DNA of 10,742 nt from Bacteroidales bacterium UBA5287 (GCA_002411345.1 DHSL01000058.1:22799-33540); one strand, 5' to 3'; shown: positions 1-7,896, counted from the first letter of the stretch. Numbers and translations are program-made. The notes: generated by a model from the sequence alone, not told the origin.

Positions 1-1219
1 TTTCCGCTCCAAACCCTTCATCTAAATATTTCTCAGAAATATTCTCTGTTACCCTAAATGCCGTTACTAATGAGAAGTCAAAAACAGCCTTCCCATTTCC
101 GTTTTCCATTAATTCCTTTTGCACTCGATACACACCACGACTGAAACGATTGACATAACCCAATACCTTCATTGCTTCAGCAATAAACGGATTGCGGTAG
201 TCACTGACATTCGGGAAGTTATCCGGCGTTACCTTTCCGTACAATCCGCCAGGATTTTGCACCTCTATTCGATCATCATATTCATAAAACTGCACGGGAG
301 CATTGGTTTCATAATCACGGTGCATGATGGAATTCATTAAAAGCTCACGAGTTGCCCAATAGGGATACTTCGAAAAAGTTTCTTCACGCAGTACGCTAAC
401 GGGAATGGGGCGTTTCTGTGCAATACTTGTTTCTATGAAAGTGTCAATCTTAGGCAACTCACGACAAAGATTTCCACTAAACTTATGTTCATTAATAATG
501 TCTCCGGCACGATCTTTTCCTTTGAAACGAACATACTGAATATAGGAGCCGTGTAAATAACGCTCCGGATTTATTCCAAAGAGAACAATAGCTCCATTAG
601 TCGGGCAATTATAACGCAAATCATACAGTCCGAGTGAAGCCAGTTGCTTATCAATAGTACGTTTATCTTCAGAAAGCACCTCTTCGGCAACTGCTTTGGG
701 CAGGTACTCTTTTTTGATGATGGCTATATCCAAATCATCAAGTGTTGTACCCAAACAGGGCATTGCGTCAAACGTGTGTACGTTGGACAACCGACGTTCG
801 GTCAATATTTTTTCTTCCGCTTCAGTGGCGATGCTTTTACGTGGACCAACACGCACCCAAATACGCCCACGATAGCGAACGGGTGGAAATTCTGAAGGCT
901 GAACTTCGGCAACTAAAACATCGCCATCGTTGAAAGAGAACTTCTCGACTGTCATCACGGGTTGCGGCAGGATATTACCGTCTGTACGGATATTTGATAT
1001 TTTCAGCAACAGCTTATCATCTACTTTTAATCCGGACAGTTTTCCATTATCGTGTGCGCCTATTATCAAATAACCGTTCTTCCCACTTCCCGAAACATCA
1101 TTGGAAAAGGCACAGATAGCTTGACAGAACTTGTCCATATTGTCCGTGGAAGTTGTCCGTTCAATGTGAGCACTTTCGGTGTTGGAAAGAATATATTTAA
1201 GCTGGGAGTGGGTAAGCAT
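1..1219 (-). CDS. AlbA_2 (Schlafen-type) / divergent HATPase protein, partial (3' end missing)
   Basis: The reading frame opens with ATG at 1219-1217 and stays open for 406 codons to the left edge, so the C-terminus is missing. Residues ~15-135 look like an AlbA_2 (Schlafen AlbA_2) domain: E-R-T at 20-22, DKFCQAICAFSND at 29-41, YLIIG at 50-54, then PPVRYRGRIWVRVGPR at 112-127. Residues ~280-375 resemble the divergent histidine-kinase-like ATPase domain of RecG-like 'ATP-binding proteins' (HATPase_c_4): RELLMNSIMHRDY at 291-303 is the N-box with N296, GGLYG at 324-328, and RG at 361-362. The family is usually annotated as a transcriptional regulator or ATP-binding protein, and its biochemistry is poorly known. 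The start lies 5 nt after the res stop, so it is probably co-translated with mod and res and may regulate or assist them (inference). Most relatives I recall end near here, so little is probably missing. Confidence 0.88.
   Translation of the reverse strand, partial: MLTHSQLKYILSNTESAHIERTTSTDNMDKFCQAICAFSNDVSGSGKNGYLIIGAHDNGKLSGLKVDDKLLLKISNIRTDGNILPQPVMTVEKFSFNDGDVLVAEVQPSEFPPVRYRGRIWVRVGPRKSIATEAEEKILTERRLSNVHTFDAMPCLGTTLDDLDIAIIKKEYLPKAVAEEVLSEDKRTIDKQLASLGLYDLRYNCPTNGAIVLFGINPERYLHGSYIQYVRFKGKDRAGDIINEHKFSGNLCRELPKIDTFIETSIAQKRPIPVSVLREETFSKYPYWATRELLMNSIMHRDYETNAPVQFYEYDDRIEVQNPGGLYGKVTPDNFPNVSDYRNPFIAEAMKVLGYVNRFSRGVYRVQKELMENGNGKAVFDFSLVTAFRVTENISEKYLDEGFGAE
25..43. repeat. Perfect 19-nt palindrome inside the 3' part of the AlbA_2 gene
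   Basis: AATATTTCT-C-AGAAATATT is a perfect 9-bp inverted repeat around a single C. It falls within coding sequence of the AlbA_2/ATPase gene. There is no GC-rich stem or T-run, so it does not look like a terminator. It may be a protein-binding or recombination site, or chance in AT-rich DNA. Confidence 0.45.
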
Positions 1220-1224
1220 AGTTA

Positions 1225-4080
1225 TTAATTACCTATTTGAGTTAGATATTTATGAATTACTTCCGTCAGAGTATCGGGGGTTAGTAATTCCTTTGGGCTA
1301 CATCCTATTATATGCGGAATGTATTTGCCATTTTTCAATTCGGCAATAATATTAGCTTTCTCATTTCCTTTTCCAGAATGATGAAAAATTTGTCCGGTAA
1401 CAATTAATGAATATTTGCTTTGTCCTTTCTGCAAAGAACGAAGTATTTTGCTGTTTTGCAGTTTTGCATTGTCATAAAAATCAACGGACCAATCAATTGT
1501 ATCAACTCCAAGTTTCTGAAAATGTCTATTCAGTTGATTTCTAATTAAAGCTTCATCAGAAACCTCTCCCAAAATACAAATATTAAAAGGAGTTGGCACA
1601 GAGATTTCAACAGCATCATCTTCTGTTTTCTTGATACTGTCAGAATGTTTGAACAAAATTTCGATATTTGACTTGTATTGTTCATTTATTTTTCTTGCTT
1701 CTTCCAGTTCCAACTCTGCTAACTCACGTTTAAAAGCCTCGTCCTCCAATTTGGACAAGGAGTTTTCGTACTCTGCAAACAATTCTTTGTATTCCTCCTC
1801 ACTTTTAGACAGTTTCTCTTTACTTTCTATTTTTGCCGAAATTTGAAGTTGTTGGCTCTTGATGAATTTTGTTAAACGTCTTTCATAGATAGCTTCAAAG
1901 CTATCTAAATTCATATCATTCAGGTGTTTGAAAAAATCAAAATAATCAACTGGGGACAGGATATAAAACCGTGTTTTTTCTTCTGAATTTGTATCCAGAC
2001 GTGTTAAATAATCTCTTCCGGCTAATAATTTATAGTAGTTGTCCGCCTTGAAATCCTTATCATCCTTTATTTCAACAATGATTGTTTCTTTTTTTGTTTT
2101 CAGAATGAAATCAGGATAAAAACCATACAAAAAACCATCTTCCTTCTTGTAGGCAATGCTAAAATATTTTGCTTCGCCCTTTCCATTCTTAAACCACCAT
2201 TGCAAATAATCATCAGAAGCCTCCATCCTTGCAATGAAATCTTTTTCAGGTTTGGATAATTCCGAATTACCGTTTTTATTTGTTTTTGCTAAAAAACAAT
2301 TCGTATCTTCCTGTTTTAATATTGATTTTGTAGAAGGTTTCACTTCTTCAAAATTTGAAAAGATATTCACAAACGTTGGAACTTCCCAATTTGGATTAGT
2401 TATTGTCTCATCTGTTTTTGTTGGCAAATTTTTATATAAATCCTTCGCTTCTTCTATTGTTGTCTTAAAATTACCATAATTCCCCTTACTTTGGCTCATC
2501 ACAATAAGTTGGATAATGTCTTCATCGCCAATTCCAAATTCATTTTTAAACCAAGATCTAATAGTGGTTTTTAAAATATTTTGGGAGCGTGCCACTTCAT
2601 AAGGTGCCACAATCTGTCGTATGAATGTGTCATAACTATTTTGAATTTCAGCCTTGCTCTTTTCTATTGTTCTAGAATTGTCAAAAGCGACATCCTGTTC
2701 TTTATCCAATTCTTCGATTTTTCCTGAAAGTTTTATCTGTTTTGATATTTGAGTAACATTTGTATTTATCTTTTCTTTCAGATTGTTTGCTTTCGCAGCC
2801 TCATTAAATACAGTTTTAAAATCACCCGAAAGTCTTGTTAGTTCTCTTTTTCTACGGATATGTTCATTAAAAAGTTGTGGTCTTTTATTATAAATTTCAT
2901 TATCAATAATAAGTTTTTGTTCACTAACATAGTCTTTTGCAAGTTCTTCTACTATGGTAAAAGCATTTGAAGCAGAATATACATAGCCAACATTTAATTC
3001 TGGCTTGTCTTCATAATGCATTTGTTCAGGCATACGCATAATTCGCCCAAGCGTTTGAATGTTAAATTCAAATCGTTCGTTATTCCACTCTCGTTGCAGA
3101 AATAGAATACTTGCTCGTGGACAATCCCATCCCAATGCTATAGCTTCCTTAAAAATCAACACTTCTACCGGACTTATATTACTTTCAACATCTTCTTTAT
3201 TTCGTTTGTCTTCTGAAAGCCAAAGTGCTAATTTCCCACTCTGAACACTAATACCTTGATTACTTAATATCTCTATAATTTCATCTTCGGGCTGTATTAT
3301 GTCATTTGCTTTCTTGTTGGGGATTTGGATAAGTAATAGTGGATTAATATTTGTACCCAAGCTTTGATATGCTGTTTGTAGTTGTTTGCGTTTGCGTAAG
3401 GCAAACAAAAGCAAATCTTTATTGCTTTTTACCTGCTCTTGCTTGGCTGCATTTATCTGTATCTCTTTTTTTATCATTCCTTCGCGAATTACGGCTTGCA
3501 AAGGAATGTCAATTAAAGTGCCTGTTGATGGTTTTGGAGTTGCAGTAATTTCTATTACCAAACGGGGAGAAATAATATCAATTAACTCTTGTGACTTGTC
3601 TGTTTTAGCATTTCGATGGCTTTCATCAATAAGCAATACGATGGTTTTGTCCTCGTCTTTGGTGTTTTCCACCACTGTCTGTAAATTCCAATTCAGTTCA
3701 TTATCCACCCGAAATAAAGAATTTTCTTTATTTATACTTTCCCAATTTACAAACATTATTTCGTTTTGCTCAATGGTATTATTGTTCAGTTCTGAGTTTG
3801 TCAGACATTCAAGCAAACGTTCATCTTCAAAGTAACGAGACAAACTATTTAAACTTTGTTCATGCAATTTGTTTACCGAAATCCAAATAAAAGCAAAAGC
3901 AACGTTGGGATTTTCTTTAACAATGTGTGTCATAGCTTGCGAAACCATATAGGTTTTGCCGGAGCCGGTGGGAGCTTTAAATACAATCGTACCGGTATCT
4001 CTGTCTTCATCTGTCAAAATTTCGGTTGCCGTATCAACTAATCGTCGGACATATTTCTTCTGATATTCTATTTCTTTCAT
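1225..4080 (-). CDS. res: Type III-like restriction subunit Res (SF2 helicase + PD-(D/E)XK nuclease)
   Basis: This 951-residue protein has the SF2/ResIII motor followed by a nuclease site, as in type III restriction endonucleases, which use ATP to communicate between sites and then cleave unmodified DNA. Visible motor motifs are APTGSGKT at 36-43 (Walker A), IDESH at 151-155 (motif II), ITATP at 178-182 (motif III), EAIALGWDCPRA at 312-323 (motif V) and QTLGRIMRMP at 342-351 (motif VI). The nuclease signature is YPDF at 655-658 with EIK at 670-672, giving D657, E670 and K672. Unlike classical Res proteins, where the nuclease lies near the C-terminus, about 280 residues follow: a charged, probably coiled-coil stretch (~740-805) and an alpha/beta-looking domain (~830-950). 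The start ATG overlaps the mod stop as ATGA (4077-4080), implying translational coupling. The gene is strikingly AT-rich. Assignment to Res is firm; the role of the tail is unknown. Confidence 0.93.
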   Translation of the reverse strand: MKEIEYQKKYVRRLVDTATEILTDEDRDTGTIVFKAPTGSGKTYMVSQAMTHIVKENPNVAFAFIWISVNKLHEQSLNSLSRYFEDERLLECLTNSELNNNTIEQNEIMFVNWESINKENSLFRVDNELNWNLQTVVENTKDEDKTIVLLIDESHRNAKTDKSQELIDIISPRLVIEITATPKPSTGTLIDIPLQAVIREGMIKKEIQINAAKQEQVKSNKDLLLFALRKRKQLQTAYQSLGTNINPLLLIQIPNKKANDIIQPEDEIIEILSNQGISVQSGKLALWLSEDKRNKEDVESNISPVEVLIFKEAIALGWDCPRASILFLQREWNNERFEFNIQTLGRIMRMPEQMHYEDKPELNVGYVYSASNAFTIVEELAKDYVSEQKLIIDNEIYNKRPQLFNEHIRRKRELTRLSGDFKTVFNEAAKANNLKEKINTNVTQISKQIKLSGKIEELDKEQDVAFDNSRTIEKSKAEIQNSYDTFIRQIVAPYEVARSQNILKTTIRSWFKNEFGIGDEDIIQLIVMSQSKGNYGNFKTTIEEAKDLYKNLPTKTDETITNPNWEVPTFVNIFSNFEEVKPSTKSILKQEDTNCFLAKTNKNGNSELSKPEKDFIARMEASDDYLQWWFKNGKGEAKYFSIAYKKEDGFLYGFYPDFILKTKKETIIVEIKDDKDFKADNYYKLLAGRDYLTRLDTNSEEKTRFYILSPVDYFDFFKHLNDMNLDSFEAIYERRLTKFIKSQQLQISAKIESKEKLSKSEEEYKELFAEYENSLSKLEDEAFKRELAELELEEARKINEQYKSNIEILFKHSDSIKKTEDDAVEISVPTPFNICILGEVSDEALIRNQLNRHFQKLGVDTIDWSVDFYDNAKLQNSKILRSLQKGQSKYSLIVTGQIFHHSGKGNEKANIIAELKNGKYIPHIIGCSPKELLTPDTLTEVIHKYLTQIGN

Positions 4081-5732
4081 TTTTTACGCATTTTTGAGAT
4101 TTTACGGTAAGTATTTAGTATTGCTTCAGGGATAGGTTTTACAGTAAACTTAATATCAAGATTTCCAAAATCATCAGCCTCGTATGTGTGATCATAGCTG
4201 AAAACATATATTACCGTATCTAAATCACCTTGTTTTTCATTTAATTTCTTTACACATTTCTCAATGCTTTCCTCGTCGTAAATAATAGCTGTTTGCTTTG
4301 CAGCATTTTTGAAAATTGCAAATTCACTTTTTGAACTTCGTTTCACGACATTTTCAAATGTATTTTCCGCCATACAGAGCAGTTCTGTACTTCGGTTTAC
4401 CAATTCCCGCTTATCTTTGTCGGATTTAACATTTGGCACAAAACTTTGCTTAAAATATTTCACATTGGCGAGTATTCCATCCTTGTCGGCATAGCCATCT
4501 ATCACTTTTTTTATGCGGGGGTAAGTTACTTCCTCGCATATATTGTTTTCATTGTTCGTACAAAGTATAAATTGACGATTTCCACCATCTTCTTTGTTTA
4601 ATTCCAAAACAGCGTGTCCAGTTGATGCACTTCCTGCAAAGAAATCCAAAACAATTGAATTATTAGTATGAGATAGAAGTTCTTGAATTAAAGTTATTGG
4701 CTTAGGATTTTCAAATTTGTCTTTTTCTCCAAAAATTTCAGTTAACATTTTAGTGGCATCTCCTGTCTCTCCAATTTCATAATAAATGCTTCTGTTTTTT
4801 AGATATTTCACATCTTCATTATCATAGTAAACTTTCTCATAAGGTACCCATTCGTTTTCAATCTCTACCCATTCAATTAAGTTGTTATTTAAAAGTGATT
4901 TCATGCTTTTTTTACCAACTCTCCAGCGACCCGGATTCCCATCTGGTGCTACTGGGTATATTTTCTTTTTGTTGGGTGCGTTTATGGGGTAATGCATTGT
5001 AGGTCTGTCTTTTTGTCGTGCAGCTGTTCCCCATTTAGCCAACTTGATTAGTTTGTATTTTCCTCTTTCATCTTCTAAATTATAACCCTTTTCTGAATTT
5101 GGAATAAATTCATCAATCCAGACAAACTTATCTGTTCGCCTATAACACAAAACATACTCATGTTCTGTAACAAAAAAATCATCAGTTTGACCTCCACCTG
5201 ATTTCTTTCTCCAGATAATCTGTCCACAAAAGTTCTTTTCTCCAAAAATATTATCACACAAAAGCTTCAATTGAGCACATTCGTTGTTGTCTATTGAAAT
5301 GAAAATAGCCCCATCATTTTTTAATAAATTCTTAGCTAATCTCAATCGTTTACTCATAAAAGAAAGCCATTTAGAATGACGAAATTGATCAGTTTTATCT
5401 ACAAACTTATCATTATAAACAAAATCATTATTTCCTGTATTATACGGTGGATCAATATAAATCACATCAATTTTCTTTTTATGCGTAAAGTTAAGCGTAT
5501 AAAGCGAATGGAAATTATCGCCTTCGATAATGAAATTATATGGTTGAGTTGCATCTTTTACAATCTCACGAGACACGTCTTCTTTCAAAACGGGTAGTTC
5601 GGTTTCGCACTGTTTCGCAACGTGTTCTTCTTTATCTTCCCAAACTAAGCCGTATCGTTCTCGCTCTAATTTTTCCAATTTTGCTTCAAGTTGTTCGCGT
5701 GACAAATGACTGTATTTTGATTTTTTTGCCAT
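4077..5732 (-). CDS. mod: Type III-like DNA N6-adenine methyltransferase subunit Mod
   Basis: A 551-residue beta-class amino-methyltransferase. The catalytic motif IYIDPPYNTG is at 91-100 (DPPY 94-97) and comes before the AdoMet-binding motif DFFAGSASTGHA at 363-374. Motif X-like FENPKPITLIQELL precedes the latter at 340-353. This IV...X-I order with a long variable stretch between (~170-335) is that of type III Mod proteins, in which the stretch is the target recognition domain. The N-terminus (8-36) is a charged helix, and GDNFHSLYTL at 71-80 is typical of Mod. It would methylate adenine in the recognition site and supply specificity to Res, encoded immediately downstream with an ATGA overlap. 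At 551 residues it is shorter than many type III Mod proteins (roughly 600-680), but no motif is missing. The ATG at 5732 is preceded by an AT-rich leader and a promoter box. The recognition sequence cannot be read from the protein. Confidence 0.94.
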   Translation of the reverse strand: MAKKSKYSHLSREQLEAKLEKLERERYGLVWEDKEEHVAKQCETELPVLKEDVSREIVKDATQPYNFIIEGDNFHSLYTLNFTHKKKIDVIYIDPPYNTGNNDFVYNDKFVDKTDQFRHSKWLSFMSKRLRLAKNLLKNDGAIFISIDNNECAQLKLLCDNIFGEKNFCGQIIWRKKSGGGQTDDFFVTEHEYVLCYRRTDKFVWIDEFIPNSEKGYNLEDERGKYKLIKLAKWGTAARQKDRPTMHYPINAPNKKKIYPVAPDGNPGRWRVGKKSMKSLLNNNLIEWVEIENEWVPYEKVYYDNEDVKYLKNRSIYYEIGETGDATKMLTEIFGEKDKFENPKPITLIQELLSHTNNSIVLDFFAGSASTGHAVLELNKEDGGNRQFILCTNNENNICEEVTYPRIKKVIDGYADKDGILANVKYFKQSFVPNVKSDKDKRELVNRSTELLCMAENTFENVVKRSSKSEFAIFKNAAKQTAIIYDEESIEKCVKKLNEKQGDLDTVIYVFSYDHTYEADDFGNLDIKFTVKPIPEAILNTYRKISKMRKK

Positions 5733-5748
5733 AAATTTATTCTTTTTG

Positions 5749-5756
5749 CAAATCTA
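5749..5756 (-). promoter_or_regulatory. Candidate Bacteroidota -7 promoter box for mod-res-AlbA
   Basis: Read on the minus strand, TAGATTTG matches the Bacteroidota -7 consensus TAnnTTTG exactly and lies 16 nt before the mod start. No good -33 TTTG is seen at the expected 19-21 bp upstream (AGTT there), and the implied leader would be only about 10-12 nt. The rest of the 77-bp gap is AT-rich with no terminator. If real, the box gives the cargo operon its own promoter. Confidence 0.5.
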
Positions 5757-5809
5757 CAAAATTTAACTGATATAAGAACTTTCTAAAAATCGGATATTAA
5801 TTTCATACT

Positions 5810-6406
5810 TCATTTTTTGGAGTGAAGTTTTTCATCCAATTCTTCTATCTCCCTTTTCAACATCTCCTCCTGCTCCAAAATCCTTGCCCGTTGTTTTACA
5901 TTTTCTTCAAAAATCTCTACTTGCTTACGTAGCTCCTTGATTTTTCTGTTGTTTCGATGAAAATAAAAAATGGTATCCATCGTTGCCATTTCTTCCTTGG
6001 TAGCGTGTCCAATCATTTGGATATAACGGTACTTTATATCGTTATCGGAATACAATTCTTTCTCGGCTTTTAAAGAGGTAGCCCATAGTGTTAATCCGAG
6101 AATAATTGCCATAAATCCCAGAACAATAAGCATTGTATTGATGGAAGTAGGCGAAAAATCGATTCGTCGCTTCTCATTTCGGATAATAATCTCCATTTCA
6201 TTCAGTAGTTCAGATTGTTTGTTATTCGAACCTTCAATAAAGGTCTTCACTTGCCGGATTTCGTCAATTAGTTCATCGTTGTTAATTTCAATAATTCCCT
6301 TTGATTGTTCTTTCCCAATTTTTTCAATCTGCAAATTAGTTTTGTCTAATTTCTGATTGATTTCTTCAAACATCATCAGGATGTTGTCGTTGTCAGTTGT
6401 TGCCAT
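5810..6406 (-). CDS. Single-pass membrane coiled-coil protein of the mobilisation cluster
   Basis: I do not recognise a named family in this 198-residue protein. It has an N-terminal charged helical part (~8-80), one hydrophobic segment at about 91-110 (TMLIVLGFMAIILGLTLWAT), and a strongly charged helical, coiled-coil-like C-terminal part (~152-196, rich in E, K and R). There is no signal peptide. The basic stretch RNEKRR at 76-81 just before the membrane segment suggests the N-terminus is cytoplasmic. The ATG lies 25 nt after the relaxase stop behind an AT-rich leader, so it is probably the last gene of the mob operon. Similar membrane-anchored proteins often sit after the relaxase in Bacteroidales mobilisable elements, where they may tether the relaxosome to the helper's coupling protein (inference). 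It could instead be an accessory of the neighbouring restriction cargo, but the spacing and the separate mod promoter box favour mobilisation. Confidence 0.8.
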   Translation of the reverse strand: MATTDNDNILMMFEEINQKLDKTNLQIEKIGKEQSKGIIEINNDELIDEIRQVKTFIEGSNNKQSELLNEMEIIIRNEKRRIDFSPTSINTMLIVLGFMAIILGLTLWATSLKAEKELYSDNDIKYRYIQMIGHATKEEMATMDTIFYFHRNNRKIKELRKQVEIFEENVKQRARILEQEEMLKREIEELDEKLHSKK

Positions 6407-6431
6407 AATAGTTTGTTTTTTTGTGTTGGTT

Positions 6432-7373
6432 TTATCGTATTCTGTGAATTTTGATTCTGTTTTTAGCCGCCCATTTTCTTGCTTTTAACGCTTGGATGTA
6501 TTCGGCAAGTGTGGCATCGTAATGCGAACTGTTGGGTGTTGTAAATATGCTGAGTTGTGCAATGAGTGATGAGAGTGTTTCCACCGCACTCTCTGCCAAG
6601 CCGGTTTGCTGTGCTTGCCGTTCAGCTTCTTGCAAAGCTTGATAGGCATTATCTTTGATTTCTCGGTCGATTTTCGAGAAACTGCAATTTCTGTCCACTT
6701 TGGAGCCGTTGATTTTAATATCATCTTTCTCGAAAATAATTCCTTGAATTTTATTGGTATTTCCATTCATCTTAAATTGAAAGGTGACCTCATCTTTCTT
6801 TAACTGCTTTTCCAGTTCACTCCACGTTTTACTTTTCGGGATGGCTTGCTTCACGGCATCGTAAATCTCATATTTGGTTTTGTCGTAGCCGATAAGTCGC
6901 TCCCTGTTCACATTCTCTTTCCCTGGTGCAATATATAAACCGTGCTTTTCGGTCAGTTCCCTGCATATCTTGGTGCTCCTGTATTTCTCGTTTTTATCCG
7001 AAATAAGTTTTCCTTCGTTATCAATACGGTTGATGCAAAGATGAATGTGCGGATGACTGCGGTCGTGATGTCGCACTATCAAATACTGTGTATTTCGGAT
7101 ATCCATTTTCTGCAGATATGCTTCAGCTATTTTTATCATCTTATCATTGGTTAATTTATCTTTGTCTTGTCTGGGGAAATTGAGTGAAATATGCCAAACG
7201 GGTTTCTTTATGTTTGGATTCATGGATGCCTGCAACTCGAAGCTTTTTGCCGTGAGTTCTTTGGGTTCTATGCGCACACCTTCAGCTTTCAGGATTTCAG
7301 CCTTCTCTTCTTTGCTTAACATATAGCCGACAGCACCTGAAAAGCTACTCCCTTTTACAATTTTTGCCGTCAT
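6432..7373 (-). CDS. Relaxase / mobilisation nuclease (MOB-P-like)
   Basis: A 313-residue relaxase that would nick one strand at oriT, stay covalently bound to the 5' end and lead the strand into a recipient through a helper conjugation system. The candidate catalytic tyrosine is Y17 in GAVGYMLSK. HISLNFPRQD at 61-70 is the conserved second motif. The metal-binding histidine motif is RHHDRSHPHIHLCINRID at 101-118, with H107, H109 and H111 as the HxHxH triad. Residues ~120-145 (KYRSTKICRELTEKHGL) continue the conserved core. The C-terminal part after ~150 is basic, lacks helicase or primase motifs and ends in a very basic tail (KARKWAAKNRIKIHRIR). It is compact compared with long bifunctional relaxases; primase activity is presumably supplied by the separate TOPRIM gene. 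Its ATG overlaps the upstream accessory gene by 4 nt (ATGA, 7370-7373), so the two are translationally coupled. Confidence 0.93.
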   Translation of the reverse strand: MTAKIVKGSSFSGAVGYMLSKEEKAEILKAEGVRIEPKELTAKSFELQASMNPNIKKPVWHISLNFPRQDKDKLTNDKMIKIAEAYLQKMDIRNTQYLIVRHHDRSHPHIHLCINRIDNEGKLISDKNEKYRSTKICRELTEKHGLYIAPGKENVNRERLIGYDKTKYEIYDAVKQAIPKSKTWSELEKQLKKDEVTFQFKMNGNTNKIQGIIFEKDDIKINGSKVDRNCSFSKIDREIKDNAYQALQEAERQAQQTGLAESAVETLSSLIAQLSIFTTPNSSHYDATLAEYIQALKARKWAAKNRIKIHRIR

Positions 7374-7726
7374 AGCTTTATCCGTTTTAAAAGTTCATCC
7401 AAATCGTCTAACAATTTCTTTGCTGTAAGTTCAATGTACCATACACCTTGTATATGTGCTAATTTTACAAGCTGGTTCAGATTATTTGCCATTCCGGCTA
7501 TTTTGCGAAAGACGTCGTTTTGTTCCGCTGAAAACCGTTGACTGACTTCACCGGAAAGGATGAGCTCCCGAAGTAAATCGCATCGGTTTTTACCTGCCGT
7601 TTTCGACTTGCTTTTGAGCTGCAAATATTCGTTTGTGTTCAGTTTTAAGGAGAGCCGGTACTTGCGTTTTTCAGCTAAACTTTTGGCAGGACGTCCGCCT
7701 TTTTTAGAAGAGTTATTTTGTAGCAT
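7370..7726 (-). CDS. MobC-like relaxosome accessory protein (RHH DNA-binding)
   Basis: A 118-residue basic protein with the layout of MobC-like relaxosome proteins. The N-terminus is lysine/arginine-rich (KKGGRPAKSLAEKRKYR at 8-24). A ribbon-helix-helix-like part follows (YRLSLKLNTNEYLQLKSKSK then helix NRCDLLRELIL). The C-terminal half holds the family's characteristic block FRKIAGMANNLNQLVKLAH (73-91), like the GNNLNQ signature of PF05713. Such proteins bind oriT and help the relaxase open and nick it. The gene directly follows the palindrome-rich gap at 7727-7933 and overlaps the relaxase by ATGA, exactly where an oriT-binding partner is expected. In Bacteroides literature these genes are variously called mobA or mobC, so no symbol is given. 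Confidence 0.88.
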   Translation of the reverse strand: MLQNNSSKKGGRPAKSLAEKRKYRLSLKLNTNEYLQLKSKSKTAGKNRCDLLRELILSGEVSQRFSAEQNDVFRKIAGMANNLNQLVKLAHIQGVWYIELTAKKLLDDLDELLKRIKL

Positions 7727-7761
7727 TTTGATGTCTGTTTATAGGTAATTTGTTAGACCAG

Positions 7762-7896
7762 CGGGATGGAAAACACAGTTTCGGGCAGCCCGAAACACAA
7801 ACTTGCTTCTTACAATCTTTATGCTGCTCACATCGTTACCGATGCAATGCGATTTTCCTGCTTCTTTTGCTATTTTTCAGGCTCTTTTCCATCCCG
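7762..7896. repeat. Perfect 12-bp inverted repeat enclosing the oriT candidate
   Basis: CGGGATGGAAAA (7762-7773) and its exact reverse complement TTTTCCATCCCG (7885-7896) flank 111 bp. The arms hold both a GC-rich half and an A/T-run half. They could mark the boundaries of a transfer-origin region or be paired binding sites for the MobC-like protein. Confidence 0.7.
7778..7796. repeat. Perfect 19-nt GC-rich palindrome, probable relaxosome hairpin
   Basis: GTTTCGGGC-A-GCCCGAAAC has 9-bp arms around one A. It lies 52 bp upstream of the MobC-like start. Neither strand has a T-run after the stem (TGTGTTTTCC follows on the minus strand, ACAAACTTG on the plus strand), which argues against a Rho-independent terminator and for a protein-binding or oriT hairpin role. 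Confidence 0.65.

Noticed and set aside
644..933. Plus-strand ORFs of 83 and 63 codons
   Set aside because: They are antisense to the AlbA_2/ATPase gene, whose translation is continuous and family-like across this region.
3386..3835. Plus-strand ORF of 149 codons
   Set aside because: It lies entirely antisense to the conserved helicase region of res and has no recognisable motif; it is a shadow ORF in AT-rich DNA.
1225..5732. Type I restriction or BREX/DISARM system
   Set aside because: There is no HsdS specificity subunit, no PglZ, BrxC or Drm-type gene, and the beta-class Mod followed by helicase-nuclease Res fits a type III-like system.
7778..7796. Rho-independent terminator
   Set aside because: The stem is perfect and GC-rich, but neither strand has a T-run after it and the loop would be a single base; an oriT or binding-site role fits better.
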